DNA from: Kineosporiaceae bacterium
GTDB lineage: Bacteria; Actinomycetota; Actinomycetes; Actinomycetales; Kineosporiaceae
Length of the DNA: 64,000 bases
Direction of reading: 5' to 3'
NCBI GenBank assembly: GCA_016713225.1
Contig: JADJPO010000011.1
Span: 62,001 to 126,000, forward strand
The notes beneath the pieces were generated by a model. The model searched no databases. It saw only the letters and a list, made by a program, of their open reading frames with translations, and had not been told where the DNA came from. Every line of letters begins with the position of its first letter. Position 1 is the first letter of the stretch. Position numbers and translations under genes: made by a program. Of this stretch, positions 45,198-52,277 are shown in pieces.

Positions 45198-47458
45198 GCA
45201 TGCACGGCTCCCTGTCGGACGAGGACGTCGACCGCACCATCGCCCGGCTCACCCGACGCGTCAACCAGTTGCAGAGCACCGTGGCCGCCCTTCTCGCAGA
45301 ACGCAATCGCGCCGAGGTTGCCGCGCGTGAGGCGGCGAGCTCTGCTCTGGCCGGGGTCGCCCCCGACGGCCCCAGTCATGCCGCGGCGACCCTGCTGCGG
45401 TGCGTGATCGACTCCCTCGAGGGGCGCATGTGCATCCTCGCCGAGGACGGCACCGTGCTCGGCTCCAACAAGCGCTGGGACGAGGCGATCGGCGCGCTCG
45501 GGCTACCGGGATCCGGGCTGGGGACTCACTTCTTCACCCTGACGCGCAGCCTGCCGGTCAGTCCCGACGATCGGCAGCGGTTGCACGACACCGTGTTGCA
45601 CGTGCTGGTCGGCGAGGAGGAGCACGCCGAGGTCAAGCTGCGTTGGGTGTGGGGGGACGACGAGGAACACGTGGTGGTGCGTGCCCATGCCGTCAACGAC
45701 CACGACCATGCCCGCGCCGTGCTCTCCATCGTCGACATCACCAGCGCCATGTCGATCCAGGAGGAGCTGCGCCAGATCACCAAGCGGGCACAGCTGCTGG
45801 CCCTGGTGGCCGAGCACACCGACAACGCCGTGGTGATCCAGGACGCCGCGGGTCGCATCGAGTGGGTCAACGATGCCTTCTTGCGGCACACCGGCTTTCA
45901 CACGCCGCAGGAGGTGGTGGGTCGCAGCCGGATGGATCTGTGGCTGGGACCGTTCACCGATACCGAGGAGTTCACCCGCCTGGTGGCCTCGATCGAGGCC
46001 GGCCACTCGGTCGACCAGGAACTGCCGGCGCAGAGCCTCGGGGGGCGGGACTACTGGGTGCAGCTGCAGGTGAAGCCCGTCATGGTCGACGGGCAGATCG
46101 TGCGGTTCGTCGGGGTCGAGCGCGACATCACCGAACGGCGTCACGCCGAGGAACAGTTGCGGGCCACCAGTCAGCGGGTGCACGCTCTCGCCGAGGAGGT
46201 CACCGCCGAGAAGTCGCTGCTGGACGGCGTCCTGGCCTCGATCCCGCACCTGGTCTATTGGAAGGTCAACTCACGATTCGCCCAGCGCCACGACGCCTCG
46301 GCCCTGCACTACTCCGGGGTGAACCAGGCCTTTCTCGGCCTGCGACGGCTCGCCGATCGCGACCAGGTCATCGGCCACACCGAGGCCGAACTGCCGGTGC
46401 ACGACGAACTGACCGACCTGCTGCCGCCCCTGGAGGCCGAGGTCTTCCAGAGCGGCATCGCCCGGCACGACCTGCGGGTGAACCTGCACACCGGGCCGGA
46501 ACAGCGCCAGGAGTTGATGCTCAGCGTGCTGCCGTATCGGGGCCAGCCCGATCAGGAGATCGCCGGGGTGATCGGGGTGGCCGCCGACATCACCCACCTG
46601 AGCGAGCTCGAACGTCAACTCGCCCAGGCCAGTCGATTGGAGTCCATCGGTCAGCTCGCGGCGGGGATCGCACACGAGATCAACACCCCGGTGCAGTACG
46701 TCTCGGACAACACCCGGTTCGTCGCGGACGGCGTGGGCCGGGTGTTGACCTCGCTGCGCGAGGTGAACGACGTGGTGGCGCGGTGGGACGTCGGCGGCGA
46801 CGCGGCGTCCGACCCTGACCTGCTGGGCGCCGTCCGGACGGCAGCGACGCTGCCCGACCTGGACTTCCTGGACACCGAGATCCCCAGCGCTCTGGCGCAG
46901 TCGCAGGAAGGGCTGCAGCGGGTCGCCGAGATCGTCAAGGCGATGAAGGACTACTCCCACCCCGGAGCCGGACGTGCCGCCGCCGACCTCAACCGCGCGG
47001 TGGAGAGCACGGTCAAGGTCTGCCGCAACGAGTGGAAGTACGTCGCCGAGGTCGAGCTCGACCTGGATCCGGCGGTCACCGCGGTGCCCTGTTACGAGGG
47101 CGAGCTCAAACAGGTGCTGCTCAACATCATCATCAACGCCGCGCAGGCCATCGGCGAGCACCGGGCGACGACGGGGAGCACCGCGCTGGGTCGGATCCGG
47201 GTGAGCACAGCGCTGGACGGCGAGCGGGTGCGCATCATGATCCAGGACGATGGGCCGGGCATGGACGCGCACGTCAGGCAACGGGTGTTCGACCCGTTCT
47301 TCACCACCAAGGCCGTGGGCAAGGGCACCGGACAGGGCCTGACCATGGCGTATGCGGTGATCGTGAACAAGCACGGCGGCCGGCTCGAGGTCGACTCGGC
47401 CCCCGGACGCGGCGCCACCTTCAGCGTCACCCTGCCGCTGAACGTGGCCGAGGACTGA
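45194..47458 (+). CDS. PAS-domain sensor histidine kinase
   Basis: A 754-residue cytoplasmic kinase, GTG 45194 (ATG 45200 possible). A short coiled coil (about 10-50) is followed by three PAS-type regions (about 66-165, 180-310, 325-470), each ending in a DIT-type motif. The H-box is AAGIAHEINTPVQY with His494; the ATPase has NIIINAAQAI, DDGPGM and GKGTGQGLTMAY. No membrane segment, so the signal is internal (redox, light or small molecule). It likely drives the two adjacent response regulators. Confidence 0.88.
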   Translation: MSMHGSLSDEDVDRTIARLTRRVNQLQSTVAALLAERNRAEVAAREAASSALAGVAPDGPSHAAATLLRCVIDSLEGRMCILAEDGTVLGSNKRWDEAIGALGLPGSGLGTHFFTLTRSLPVSPDDRQRLHDTVLHVLVGEEEHAEVKLRWVWGDDEEHVVVRAHAVNDHDHARAVLSIVDITSAMSIQEELRQITKRAQLLALVAEHTDNAVVIQDAAGRIEWVNDAFLRHTGFHTPQEVVGRSRMDLWLGPFTDTEEFTRLVASIEAGHSVDQELPAQSLGGRDYWVQLQVKPVMVDGQIVRFVGVERDITERRHAEEQLRATSQRVHALAEEVTAEKSLLDGVLASIPHLVYWKVNSRFAQRHDASALHYSGVNQAFLGLRRLADRDQVIGHTEAELPVHDELTDLLPPLEAEVFQSGIARHDLRVNLHTGPEQRQELMLSVLPYRGQPDQEIAGVIGVAADITHLSELERQLAQASRLESIGQLAAGIAHEINTPVQYVSDNTRFVADGVGRVLTSLREVNDVVARWDVGGDAASDPDLLGAVRTAATLPDLDFLDTEIPSALAQSQEGLQRVAEIVKAMKDYSHPGAGRAAADLNRAVESTVKVCRNEWKYVAEVELDLDPAVTAVPCYEGELKQVLLNIIINAAQAIGEHRATTGSTALGRIRVSTALDGERVRIMIQDDGPGMDAHVRQRVFDPFFTTKAVGKGTGQGLTMAYAVIVNKHGGRLEVDSAPGRGATFSVTLPLNVAED

Positions 47459-47481
47459 CGCCGAGGCGGCATCCACCGAAC

Positions 47482-47518
47482 GCCGGACGGTCGGCCAGGG
47501 ACCGTCCGGCTGATCTTT
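47482..47518 (+). terminator. Intrinsic terminator after the kinase
   Basis: GCCGGACGGTC (47482-47492) pairs with GACCGTCCGGC (47500-47510) around a 7-base loop, followed by TGATCTTT. It separates the kinase from the GntR gene. Confidence 0.8.
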
Positions 47519-47555
47519 CCCCCGTTGCGCGCCGCACGGCCGCTACCATGCAGAG

Positions 47556-48260
47556 GTGACGCAGATGCAGGAACAGGACCTCCCGCAACTGCGCACTGCC
47601 CGGCGGGCCAGCCTGATCGACCAGGTCATCGATCAGTTGCGCAGCCAGATCACCTCGGGGACCTGGGCCATCGGCGGTCGGATCCCGACCGAGTCCGAGC
47701 TCGCCCAGCTCACCGGGACCAGCCGAAACACCGTGCGCGAGGCCGTGCAGTCACTCGTGCACGCCGGTCTGCTGGAGCGCCGCCAAGGGTCGGGAACCTA
47801 CGTCCTGGCCGCCAGCGAGCTGGCCGGCGCCGTGAGCCGGCAGGTCGCCGGAGCGCACCACGTGCACGTGCTCGAGGTCCGTCGCGCGCTGGAGGCCGGG
47901 GCCGCCCGGCTGGCCGCCTCGCGTCGCACCGACGAGGACATCGCCGAACAACGACGCCTCATCGAGGCGCGCAACCAGGCTTCACGCGACGGCAGCCAGG
48001 ACGGCGTGGTGGCCTATGACGTGCTGGTCCACCGGGCGATCGTGCGCTCCTCGCACAACCCGGTGCTGATCGAGCTCTACGAGAACTTCCTCGGCGCCCT
48101 GGGTGAGAGCGTGCGCTCGAACCTGGCCCTGACCGGCACGATCCGGGACGAGGAACACGTCGCCCTGGTCGATGCGATCGAGGCCGGGGACGGCGAGCGC
48201 GCGGCGTCCGAGGCCGCCTGCTACCTCGACGTGATGATCGAGGGAGCCCAGCCCGAGTAG
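47556..48260 (+). CDS. FadR-type GntR transcription regulator
   Basis: A 234-residue protein, GTG 47556. The winged helix (about 20-85) reads SGTWAIGGRIPTESELAQLTGTSRNTVREAVQSLVHAGLLERRQGSGTYV. The FCD ligand domain (about 100-225) has EVRRALEAGAARLAA, FHRAIV-like VLVHRAIVRSSHNPVL, and three His expected to bind metal. FadR/FCD proteins repress sugar-acid or acid catabolism genes; no obvious target gene is adjacent. It is upstream of tRNA-Arg. Confidence 0.88.
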   Translation: MTQMQEQDLPQLRTARRASLIDQVIDQLRSQITSGTWAIGGRIPTESELAQLTGTSRNTVREAVQSLVHAGLLERRQGSGTYVLAASELAGAVSRQVAGAHHVHVLEVRRALEAGAARLAASRRTDEDIAEQRRLIEARNQASRDGSQDGVVAYDVLVHRAIVRSSHNPVLIELYENFLGALGESVRSNLALTGTIRDEEHVALVDAIEAGDGERAASEAACYLDVMIEGAQPE

Positions 48261-48346
48261 GTCCGGCGTCCGCCCTGCGCCCGCCCTGCGCCCGGTTACC
48301 CGCGCGCGAGCAGCCCGCCCAAACTGGTATCGTCACCACGTCCCGA

Positions 48347-48418
48347 GCCCCCGTAGCTCAGGGGATAGAGCACCGCCCTCCGGAGGCGGTGGCGCAGGTT
48401 CGAATCCTGCCGGGGGCA
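48347..48418 (+). tRNA. tRNA-Arg (anticodon CCG)
   Basis: A 72-base cloverleaf: acceptor GCCCCCG/CGGGGGC, D-arm GCTC/GAGC, anticodon arm CCGCC-CTCCGGA-GGCGG (anticodon CCG, codon CGG), 4-base variable loop, T-arm GCAGG-TTCGAAT-CCTGC, discriminator A. The next bases are CCG, so CCA is added after transcription. Confidence 0.97.
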
Positions 48419-48421
48419 CCG

Positions 48422-48458
48422 AAAGCCCGTCGAGCGCGCCAGCGCGACGACGGGCTTT
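48422..48458 (+). terminator. Terminator of tRNA-Arg
   Basis: AAAGCCCGTCG (48422-48432) pairs perfectly with CGACGGGCTTT (48448-48458), 4 bases after the tRNA. The right arm ends in TTT, as in a classical terminator. Confidence 0.88.
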
Positions 48459-48503
48459 GGTGCGCCCGGCAGTGATGAAGGGAGCCGGAGCGTGCGTGGC
48501 GAC

Positions 48504-48543
48504 GCAGGAGCCACGACCGCGACGGCGGCTCCTGCCGGGGGCA
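48504..48543. repeat. Hairpin and 14-bp copy of the tRNA-Arg 3' end
   Basis: TCCTGCCGGGGGCA (48530-48543) repeats bases 48405-48418 of the tRNA exactly. It also forms the right side of a hairpin GCAGGAGCC (48504-48512) / GGCTCCTGC (48527-48535). An attachment-site scar is one reading; a second terminator is the other. Confidence 0.5.
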
Positions 48544-48555
48544 ACCACACCAAAC

Positions 48556-48636
48556 GCCCCTTGATCACATCGAGAGGTCGACAAAACACCGTTTCAGGCT
48601 GCCAAACGGTGCGAAATCGACCCCTCGATTCGATCA
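48556..48636 (-). ncRNA. 81-bp structured element family D, copy 1 (candidate RNA, minus strand)
   Basis: Nested stems: TGATC ends, then ATCGAG/CTCGAT, then a 6-bp stem GGTCGA/TCGACC, then apical CACCGTTT/AAACGGTG with a 9-base loop. It shares total length and both ends (GCCCCTTGATCACATCGAG) with copy 2, while the middle stem changes in a compensatory way. The strand is set by inference: the two non-Watson-Crick pairs become G-U only in a minus-strand transcript. No promoter is evident. Confidence 0.6.
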
Positions 48637-48784
48637 TGGTGAGTCCGGCCGCCACACTTTGCCGTCGTCGTGGGGGCTTTCACCGAAGCGCAGCGTGCCT
48701 CCGGTCGGGCACGAGCGCTCCAGACTCTCGGCGTCCATTTGATCCGGGATATCGCAAAAGTCCTGCCACGATGGAGGCGCGCAG

Positions 48785-49379
48785 ATGGCCGAGGTCCTCC
48801 GCCGGCGCCGCGCCGAGCTGGGCATGTCCCAATCCGAGTTGGGGGCCGCCGGCATCGATGCACGCCAGATCCGCCGCTCGAAGCCGGCGAACAACAGCCC
48901 GTACTGTCGGTCGCGGTCGCGATCGCCGAGGCGCTCGAGATCTCCGTCGGCGAACTCGCCGGCCTACCCACCCACGGGGTCAACCTCACCGGGGACTGGT
49001 GGGCGGCCTGGCAGTCCGTCAAGGACGGCCACGAACTGATCGCGGTGCAACCGGTCCGGATGAAGCAGCAGGGCGAACTGATCCAGATCGAAGCCCTGCA
49101 ACGCGGCCGCGAGATCGCCGACGGCGGCTACCTGTGGCGCGGCGAGCTGCGCCTGTGGGACAACGAGATCCTCACAGGCTGGTACGCCAGCATCGAACCC
49201 ACCGTCCGCTCCAAAGACACCCTCTACTTCGCGATCCACCCCAAGGCCTGACCATGCTCGGCCGCTGGGTCGGCCCGTCCTACGACGGCAACCACATCAC
49301 CGGCCTGGCCGGCATCGCCCAAGACGCCGACGCCGCCCACCACATCATCAGCCAACGCACCAAGAGCATCACGGCATGA
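48785..49379 (+). pseudogene. XRE-family regulator broken by two frameshifts
   Basis: The helix-turn-helix starts at ATG 48785 (MAEVLRRRRAELGMSQSELG, IDARQIRR). After the second R the frame must shift by one base to continue EAGEQQPVLSVAVAIAEALEISVGELAG and a C-terminal domain (WWAAWQSVKDGHELIAVQPV, LRLWDNEILTGWY) to the TGA at 49251. A second shift near 49242 restores LTMLGRWVGPSYDGNHITGL, ending at 49379. Both look like single-base losses (an expected TAC before CGAA, and AAGGGC for AAGGC). It could be a sequencing artefact, but the neighbours are also broken. Confidence 0.7.
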
Positions 49380-49824
49380 GCGAGGACCAGGCCGACGAGG
49401 GCGTCGAGATCTGCGAGATCGTCATCACCGCACCGGACGCCGAATGGCTCGCTGCCTTCTGCCGCGGGCTCATCGAAGACAGCCGCACCTGTACCGCTGG
49501 GCCTCGCCCGGCAAACGCAACCCCGTGACCGTACTCAGAGCAACGCCACGTACGGCAAGGTTCGATATTGGCGCGCCGAATTCCGTCAAGAGCTTTGTCA
49601 TGAGCAGGCGTCGAGGCAATTCGGAAACAGGCTCCCGAGCGAAGAGCCACCACTTCACGTGCAGCCTCGGACAGACCTGCCACCCGCTCAATCGTCAAAT
49701 CCGCCATCAAAATCCACCATTCGGGATTGGCTGCGGCGGAATTTTGCACATCCTGAATTCCATACAACAGTGGGTAGAAGCGAGACAGTAACGCCGACGA
49801 TTCCGTAGGCAACTTGAACTCCAT
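49369..49824 (-). CDS. Hypothetical protein of low-GC origin, probably truncated
   Basis: The frame from ATG 49824 reads MEFKLPTESSALLSRFYPLL, then NPEWWILMADLTIERVAGLSEAAREVV. It has about half AT, unlike the host. From about 49560 downward it runs antisense through the cutA fragment, so the true C-terminus is probably missing. Upstream, another frame on the same strand (from 49912, MEMWSISFKSINPFNYRH) may be its N-terminus after a frameshift near 49828. I do not recognise it. Confidence 0.35.
   Translation of the reverse strand: MEFKLPTESSALLSRFYPLLYGIQDVQNSAAANPEWWILMADLTIERVAGLSEAAREVVALRSGACFRIASTPAHDKALDGIRRANIEPCRTWRCSEYGHGVAFAGRGPAVQVRLSSMSPRQKAASHSASGAVMTISQISTPSSAWSSLMP
49376..49528 (+). 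pseudogene. cutA-like remnant (divalent-cation tolerance family)
   Basis: A 50-codon frame whose ATGA overlaps the end of the broken regulator. It contains EIVITAPDAEWLAAFCRGLIED, matching by pieces the CutA1 start (TAPDAEWLA, then LIED). After that the family continues with a Cys loop and an IYRW strand; here LYRWASPGK appears in a different frame at about 49485-49515, so bases were lost. It is a truncated, frameshifted gene. CutA trimers are linked to metal tolerance. Confidence 0.6.
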
Positions 49825-50071
49825 CACCAATCCGTATGTTGCCGAACAGAGCGGCGACATGGCGGTAATTGAAAGGATTGATGCTCTTGAAAGAGATACT
49901 CCACATTTCCATCTATATCGGCCTTTGATCTCGGGTCAATGCGGCGCACCCATTTACTACAGCAGCGGATCTTGACCAGGCGCCCCGGTCTGCTGCCTAT
50001 CCGCGCAGGTGGGGCCGGTGGTCGTTCGCCTCGACGGTGGTATTGGCTGATTTGGGCTCGGGCGCGGTGGA
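49825..50071. other. Low-GC to high-GC transition without a supported gene
   Basis: Bases to about 49940 are AT-rich (runs such as GAAAGGATTGATGCTC), then composition returns abruptly to host level. Short open frames on both strands lack start signals or recognisable motifs. This looks like a recombination joint inside the island. Confidence 0.5.
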
Positions 50072-50182
50072 TCAGGTGCAATGGACGCCGACGGCCTCGG
50101 CGAAGGCTTCCTGGGACAGGCCACGTTCCAAGCGGTGGCACCGCAGGTTGGCGCCCACGGTCCGCTGGAGGTCGTGTTCCAC
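50072..50182 (-). pseudogene. Truncated XRE helix-turn-helix fragment
   Basis: From GTG 50182, behind GGAAGGA, a 36-residue frame reads MEHDLQRTVGANLRCHRLE, RGLSQEAFAEAVGVH, CT, stop. The Cro/CI-type motif (RGLSQEAFAEAVGV) is clear, but the protein stops where recognition helix 3 should begin. The normal motif continues RTYI-x-x-IERG. It is a relic or the N-terminal half of a disrupted regulator, divergent from the zinc-ribbon gene. Confidence 0.6.
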
Positions 50183-50202
50183 TCCTTCCACGCTCGGGAT
50201 GT

Positions 50203-50234
50203 GCTACTTGTTGGTCTACAGACCTATAAGTAGC
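50203..50234. promoter_or_regulatory. 32-bp palindromic operator candidate with -10 TATAAG
   Basis: GCTACTT-gtt-GGTCT-AC-AGACC-tat-AAGTAGC is symmetric except for the gtt/tat step. TATAAG (50226-50231 region) could be the -10 for the zinc-ribbon gene. It lies between that gene and the divergent XRE fragment, the expected place for an autoregulator's site. Confidence 0.55.
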
Positions 50235-50282
50235 ATCCGGCCGGGAGTACCAACTCCTGCCGCCAACGAGGAGGAGCCAGTC

Positions 50283-50444
50283 ATGGCCGTGACCGAAGAC
50301 CGCCACTGCCCCAAGTGCGGTAAGCGAGTACGCATGACCAGATGCGAAGCCTGTAAGGGCACCGGGGGCGGACAGTTCTCGCAGTGCAACTCGGGGTGCA
50401 ACCGCAAAGGCTGGCTCTGCCCCACCCACGGCAAGAACTACTGA
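50283..50444 (+). CDS. Small zinc-ribbon protein
   Basis: A 53-residue protein. ATG 50283 follows GAGGAGGAG. The Cys pattern is CPKCGKRV, RCEACKGTGGG, QCNSGC, then WLCPTHG, like a DnaJ-type zinc centre (CKGTGGG). It likely binds two zinc ions and a protein or nucleic-acid partner. It is the first gene of a possible island operon with 50460 (15-base gap) and perhaps 51011. Composition is less GC-rich than the core. Confidence 0.75.
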   Translation: MAVTEDRHCPKCGKRVRMTRCEACKGTGGGQFSQCNSGCNRKGWLCPTHGKNY

Positions 50445-50459
50445 GCCGGAGCGTAGGTC

Positions 50460-50924
50460 ATGGGATTGTTCTCGAAGAAACCACCAGCAGCCCTCAATCC
50501 GATCATCGCCAACGCCATGATTGGCTACACACGCGAAGACATCAAACACGTCGCGAGGGTGCAAGAGACGATCTTGGCGCAACTCCACGGCGGCGAGGCG
50601 CTCAAAGTCGTCATCCCCTGTGCGCAGACCAGTGCCGTCGCTGCCGTCACAACGCAAAAGCTCATTTACTGCGGTCTACTGTCGAGCGGCATCGACTGGA
50701 TATTGCCGGCTCAGCAACTCACTGAGCCCGAGGTACGAACAGCAAGATATAGTGGCGGCGGTTACAATATGCGCTTTTTTGTCATAGTTGGGTTTACAGG
50801 TGGGCCATTGCGAGTCCCTGACAGTAAGCACTACTGGGATGCGGGACTGGACATCGTCAGATTTGAGCTCGAGGAAGCGCAGGTATTGGAGCAAGCGCTG
50901 ATCGCTTTAGCTGAGAGCGCCTAG
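50460..50924 (+). CDS. Hypothetical protein, possible PH-like fold
   Basis: A 154-residue protein, ATG 50460. MGLFSKKPPAALNPII is followed by a helix (YTREDIKHVARVQETILAQL) and beta-rich stretches (ALKVVIPCAQTSAVAAVTTQKLIYCGL; GGGYNMRFFVIVGF) and a last helix. The ALKVVIP...AAVTTQKLIY part looks like the start of a bacterial PH domain; this is inferred. No catalytic motif. Codon use is less GC-biased than neighbours. Confidence 0.6.
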   Translation: MGLFSKKPPAALNPIIANAMIGYTREDIKHVARVQETILAQLHGGEALKVVIPCAQTSAVAAVTTQKLIYCGLLSSGIDWILPAQQLTEPEVRTARYSGGGYNMRFFVIVGFTGGPLRVPDSKHYWDAGLDIVRFELEEAQVLEQALIALAESA

Positions 50925-51010
50925 GTCCGATTAGGTTGCGATTTTGAAAGACCACGAATACGTTAGATCATCGTAGCAATCGGGAAGCAGGACAGTCACA
51001 AGGAGCGAGC

Positions 51011-51751
51011 ATGAGTTGGCTCGAACGGTTGCGTCGGAATGGCTTGCCGGCCACGGCTCTCAACGAGAGTACATCGTCAGCCGTAGCATTCCCTTCTGCC
51101 CAAGAACTGGCAGCTTGGGGTCGTGGTGCTCTACTCGGCATCACCGGCTGGGAAGCCATCCGTTCCCGCTATGAGGCGAGCCACTACGCGGTTGCCCGCG
51201 CCGATCCGGCTGCCTACTGTGAGCAGCTGCGTACGATCGCTGCAACCGGCCGCGATTGGGCACAGTACGGAGCCGGCTGCTGCGCAACCAACTTGCTTGA
51301 CTACCCGGAGGAGCCCACCTTCACGGCCCTCATGCTGGACGGCCTAGATGTACTACGCCGCCGCCGCATTCCCATGAACTACTTGAGTCCGGGGGAGCGT
51401 GAGTGGTGGCTGCAGCACCGTCGAACGGAAGACCCATGGCTGCCTCCACAAGTGGTACCCACCGAACAGGAGTTCCTTGCCCGTGAGCCCGAGTCTGGTG
51501 AAGCGCTCCTCGTCGCCGACATGGGACCAGCAAACTATGACAACAAGATCTACATTCGTCGCATCGATGCTGGGTTCGAGTCGCTCATACGAAGCCCGGG
51601 CGAAGACCCAGGTAGCCAGTGGCACGCCGCTCCGACGCTCTACCGGCTGTACCGAAGCCTGGGCGAATCATTGAGCAACAATCCCGCCGTGTGGGTGGAC
51701 GCTAGCGTGCGGCCGTTTCTGGCAGAGGGCGTGCCGGATTTGTCGGAGTAG
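51011..51751 (+). CDS. Hypothetical protein of the tRNA-Arg island
   Basis: A 246-residue protein, ATG 51011, with AAGGAG 8 bases upstream. It is acidic, with many Trp and Glu (WGRGALLGITGWEAIRSRYE, GEREWWLQHRRTEDPWLPP) and a C-terminal SUKH/Imm-like feel (ADMGPANYDNKIYIRRIDAG; TLYRLYRSLGESL). I cannot assign a family. Bacterial immunity-type proteins share such composition, but no toxin is adjacent, so that is only a guess. GC is lower than the core. Confidence 0.6.
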   Translation: MSWLERLRRNGLPATALNESTSSAVAFPSAQELAAWGRGALLGITGWEAIRSRYEASHYAVARADPAAYCEQLRTIAATGRDWAQYGAGCCATNLLDYPEEPTFTALMLDGLDVLRRRRIPMNYLSPGEREWWLQHRRTEDPWLPPQVVPTEQEFLAREPESGEALLVADMGPANYDNKIYIRRIDAGFESLIRSPGEDPGSQWHAAPTLYRLYRSLGESLSNNPAVWVDASVRPFLAEGVPDLSE

Positions 51752-52002
51752 TTCTCATCTTTCCAAAGTGCCGCGTTACAGGTTCCCGCATCTTCCGCTG
51801 GCTATGCGTTCGTCGGTAGTTGCTGCTCGAGATAGTTGGCCACTGCCGTGTCTGGGTCAGAATCTGGTCCGAGTCGTGACAGTGGCTTTAGCCTTGATCA
51901 TTCGCGGGCGAGGTCAAGGTGCCCTCGACCCGCAGGATCATCCCGGTTCTGTCATGCCGACGGTGTTCCGCCAGGCCGACACCCTCACACCAGCCTGACG
52001 TT
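51752..52002. other. Non-coding island segment
   Basis: No frame with a believable start or domain is seen on either strand. Composition is intermediate. It ends at element D2. Confidence 0.5.
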
Positions 52003-52083
52003 GCCCCTTGATCACATCGAGTGGGGACAGGCGCACCATTTCCGGCCGCCAAACGGTGCCTTCGTCCCCACTCGCTCCGATCA
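52003..52083 (-). ncRNA. 81-bp structured element family D, copy 2 (candidate RNA, minus strand)
   Basis: Same length and direction as copy 1. The middle stem is TGGGGAC/GTCCCCA instead of AGGTCGA/TCGACCC, i.e. four base pairs are replaced by other Watson-Crick pairs and one A-C becomes T-A. The apical stem CACCATTT/AAACGGTG has one A-C on the plus strand, G-U on the minus. About 45 bases later an HTH-like fragment (GVDARRIRRGS, about 52126-52158) resembles the same part of the broken regulator near copy 1. Confidence 0.6.
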
Positions 52084-52227
52084 GGACTGCCGACCGCAGT
52101 CCCGAGCCCAGATGGCAGCTGTCGCGGCGTCGATGCACGCCGGATCCGTCGCGGGTCGATCCCGATCGAAGTCCTGGCGCGCTTGTTGCGGTGAGCAACT
52201 TGACGAGCCACCCGCGGACGTTGCATG

Positions 52228-52249
52228 GTTAGTTACATGAGTAACGAAC
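52228..52249. promoter_or_regulatory. Operator of the YtrA-type GntR operon
   Basis: GTTAGTTAC-ATGA-GTAACGAAC is an inverted repeat of 9-base arms with one mismatch. YtrA-subfamily regulators bind such sites near their own promoter. TTGACG (52200-52205) upstream could be the -35. It lies 28 bases before the regulator start. Confidence 0.65.
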
Positions 52250-52277
52250 CGGCTAACCACCTGTTGGGCGCCACCCG

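Noticed and set aside
48530..48543. Functional phage attachment site
   Set aside because: Only 14 bases are repeated, and no integrase lies nearby; kept as a weak observation only.
51011..51751. Toxin or immunity protein
   Set aside because: Composition hints only; no partner and no motif, so not named.
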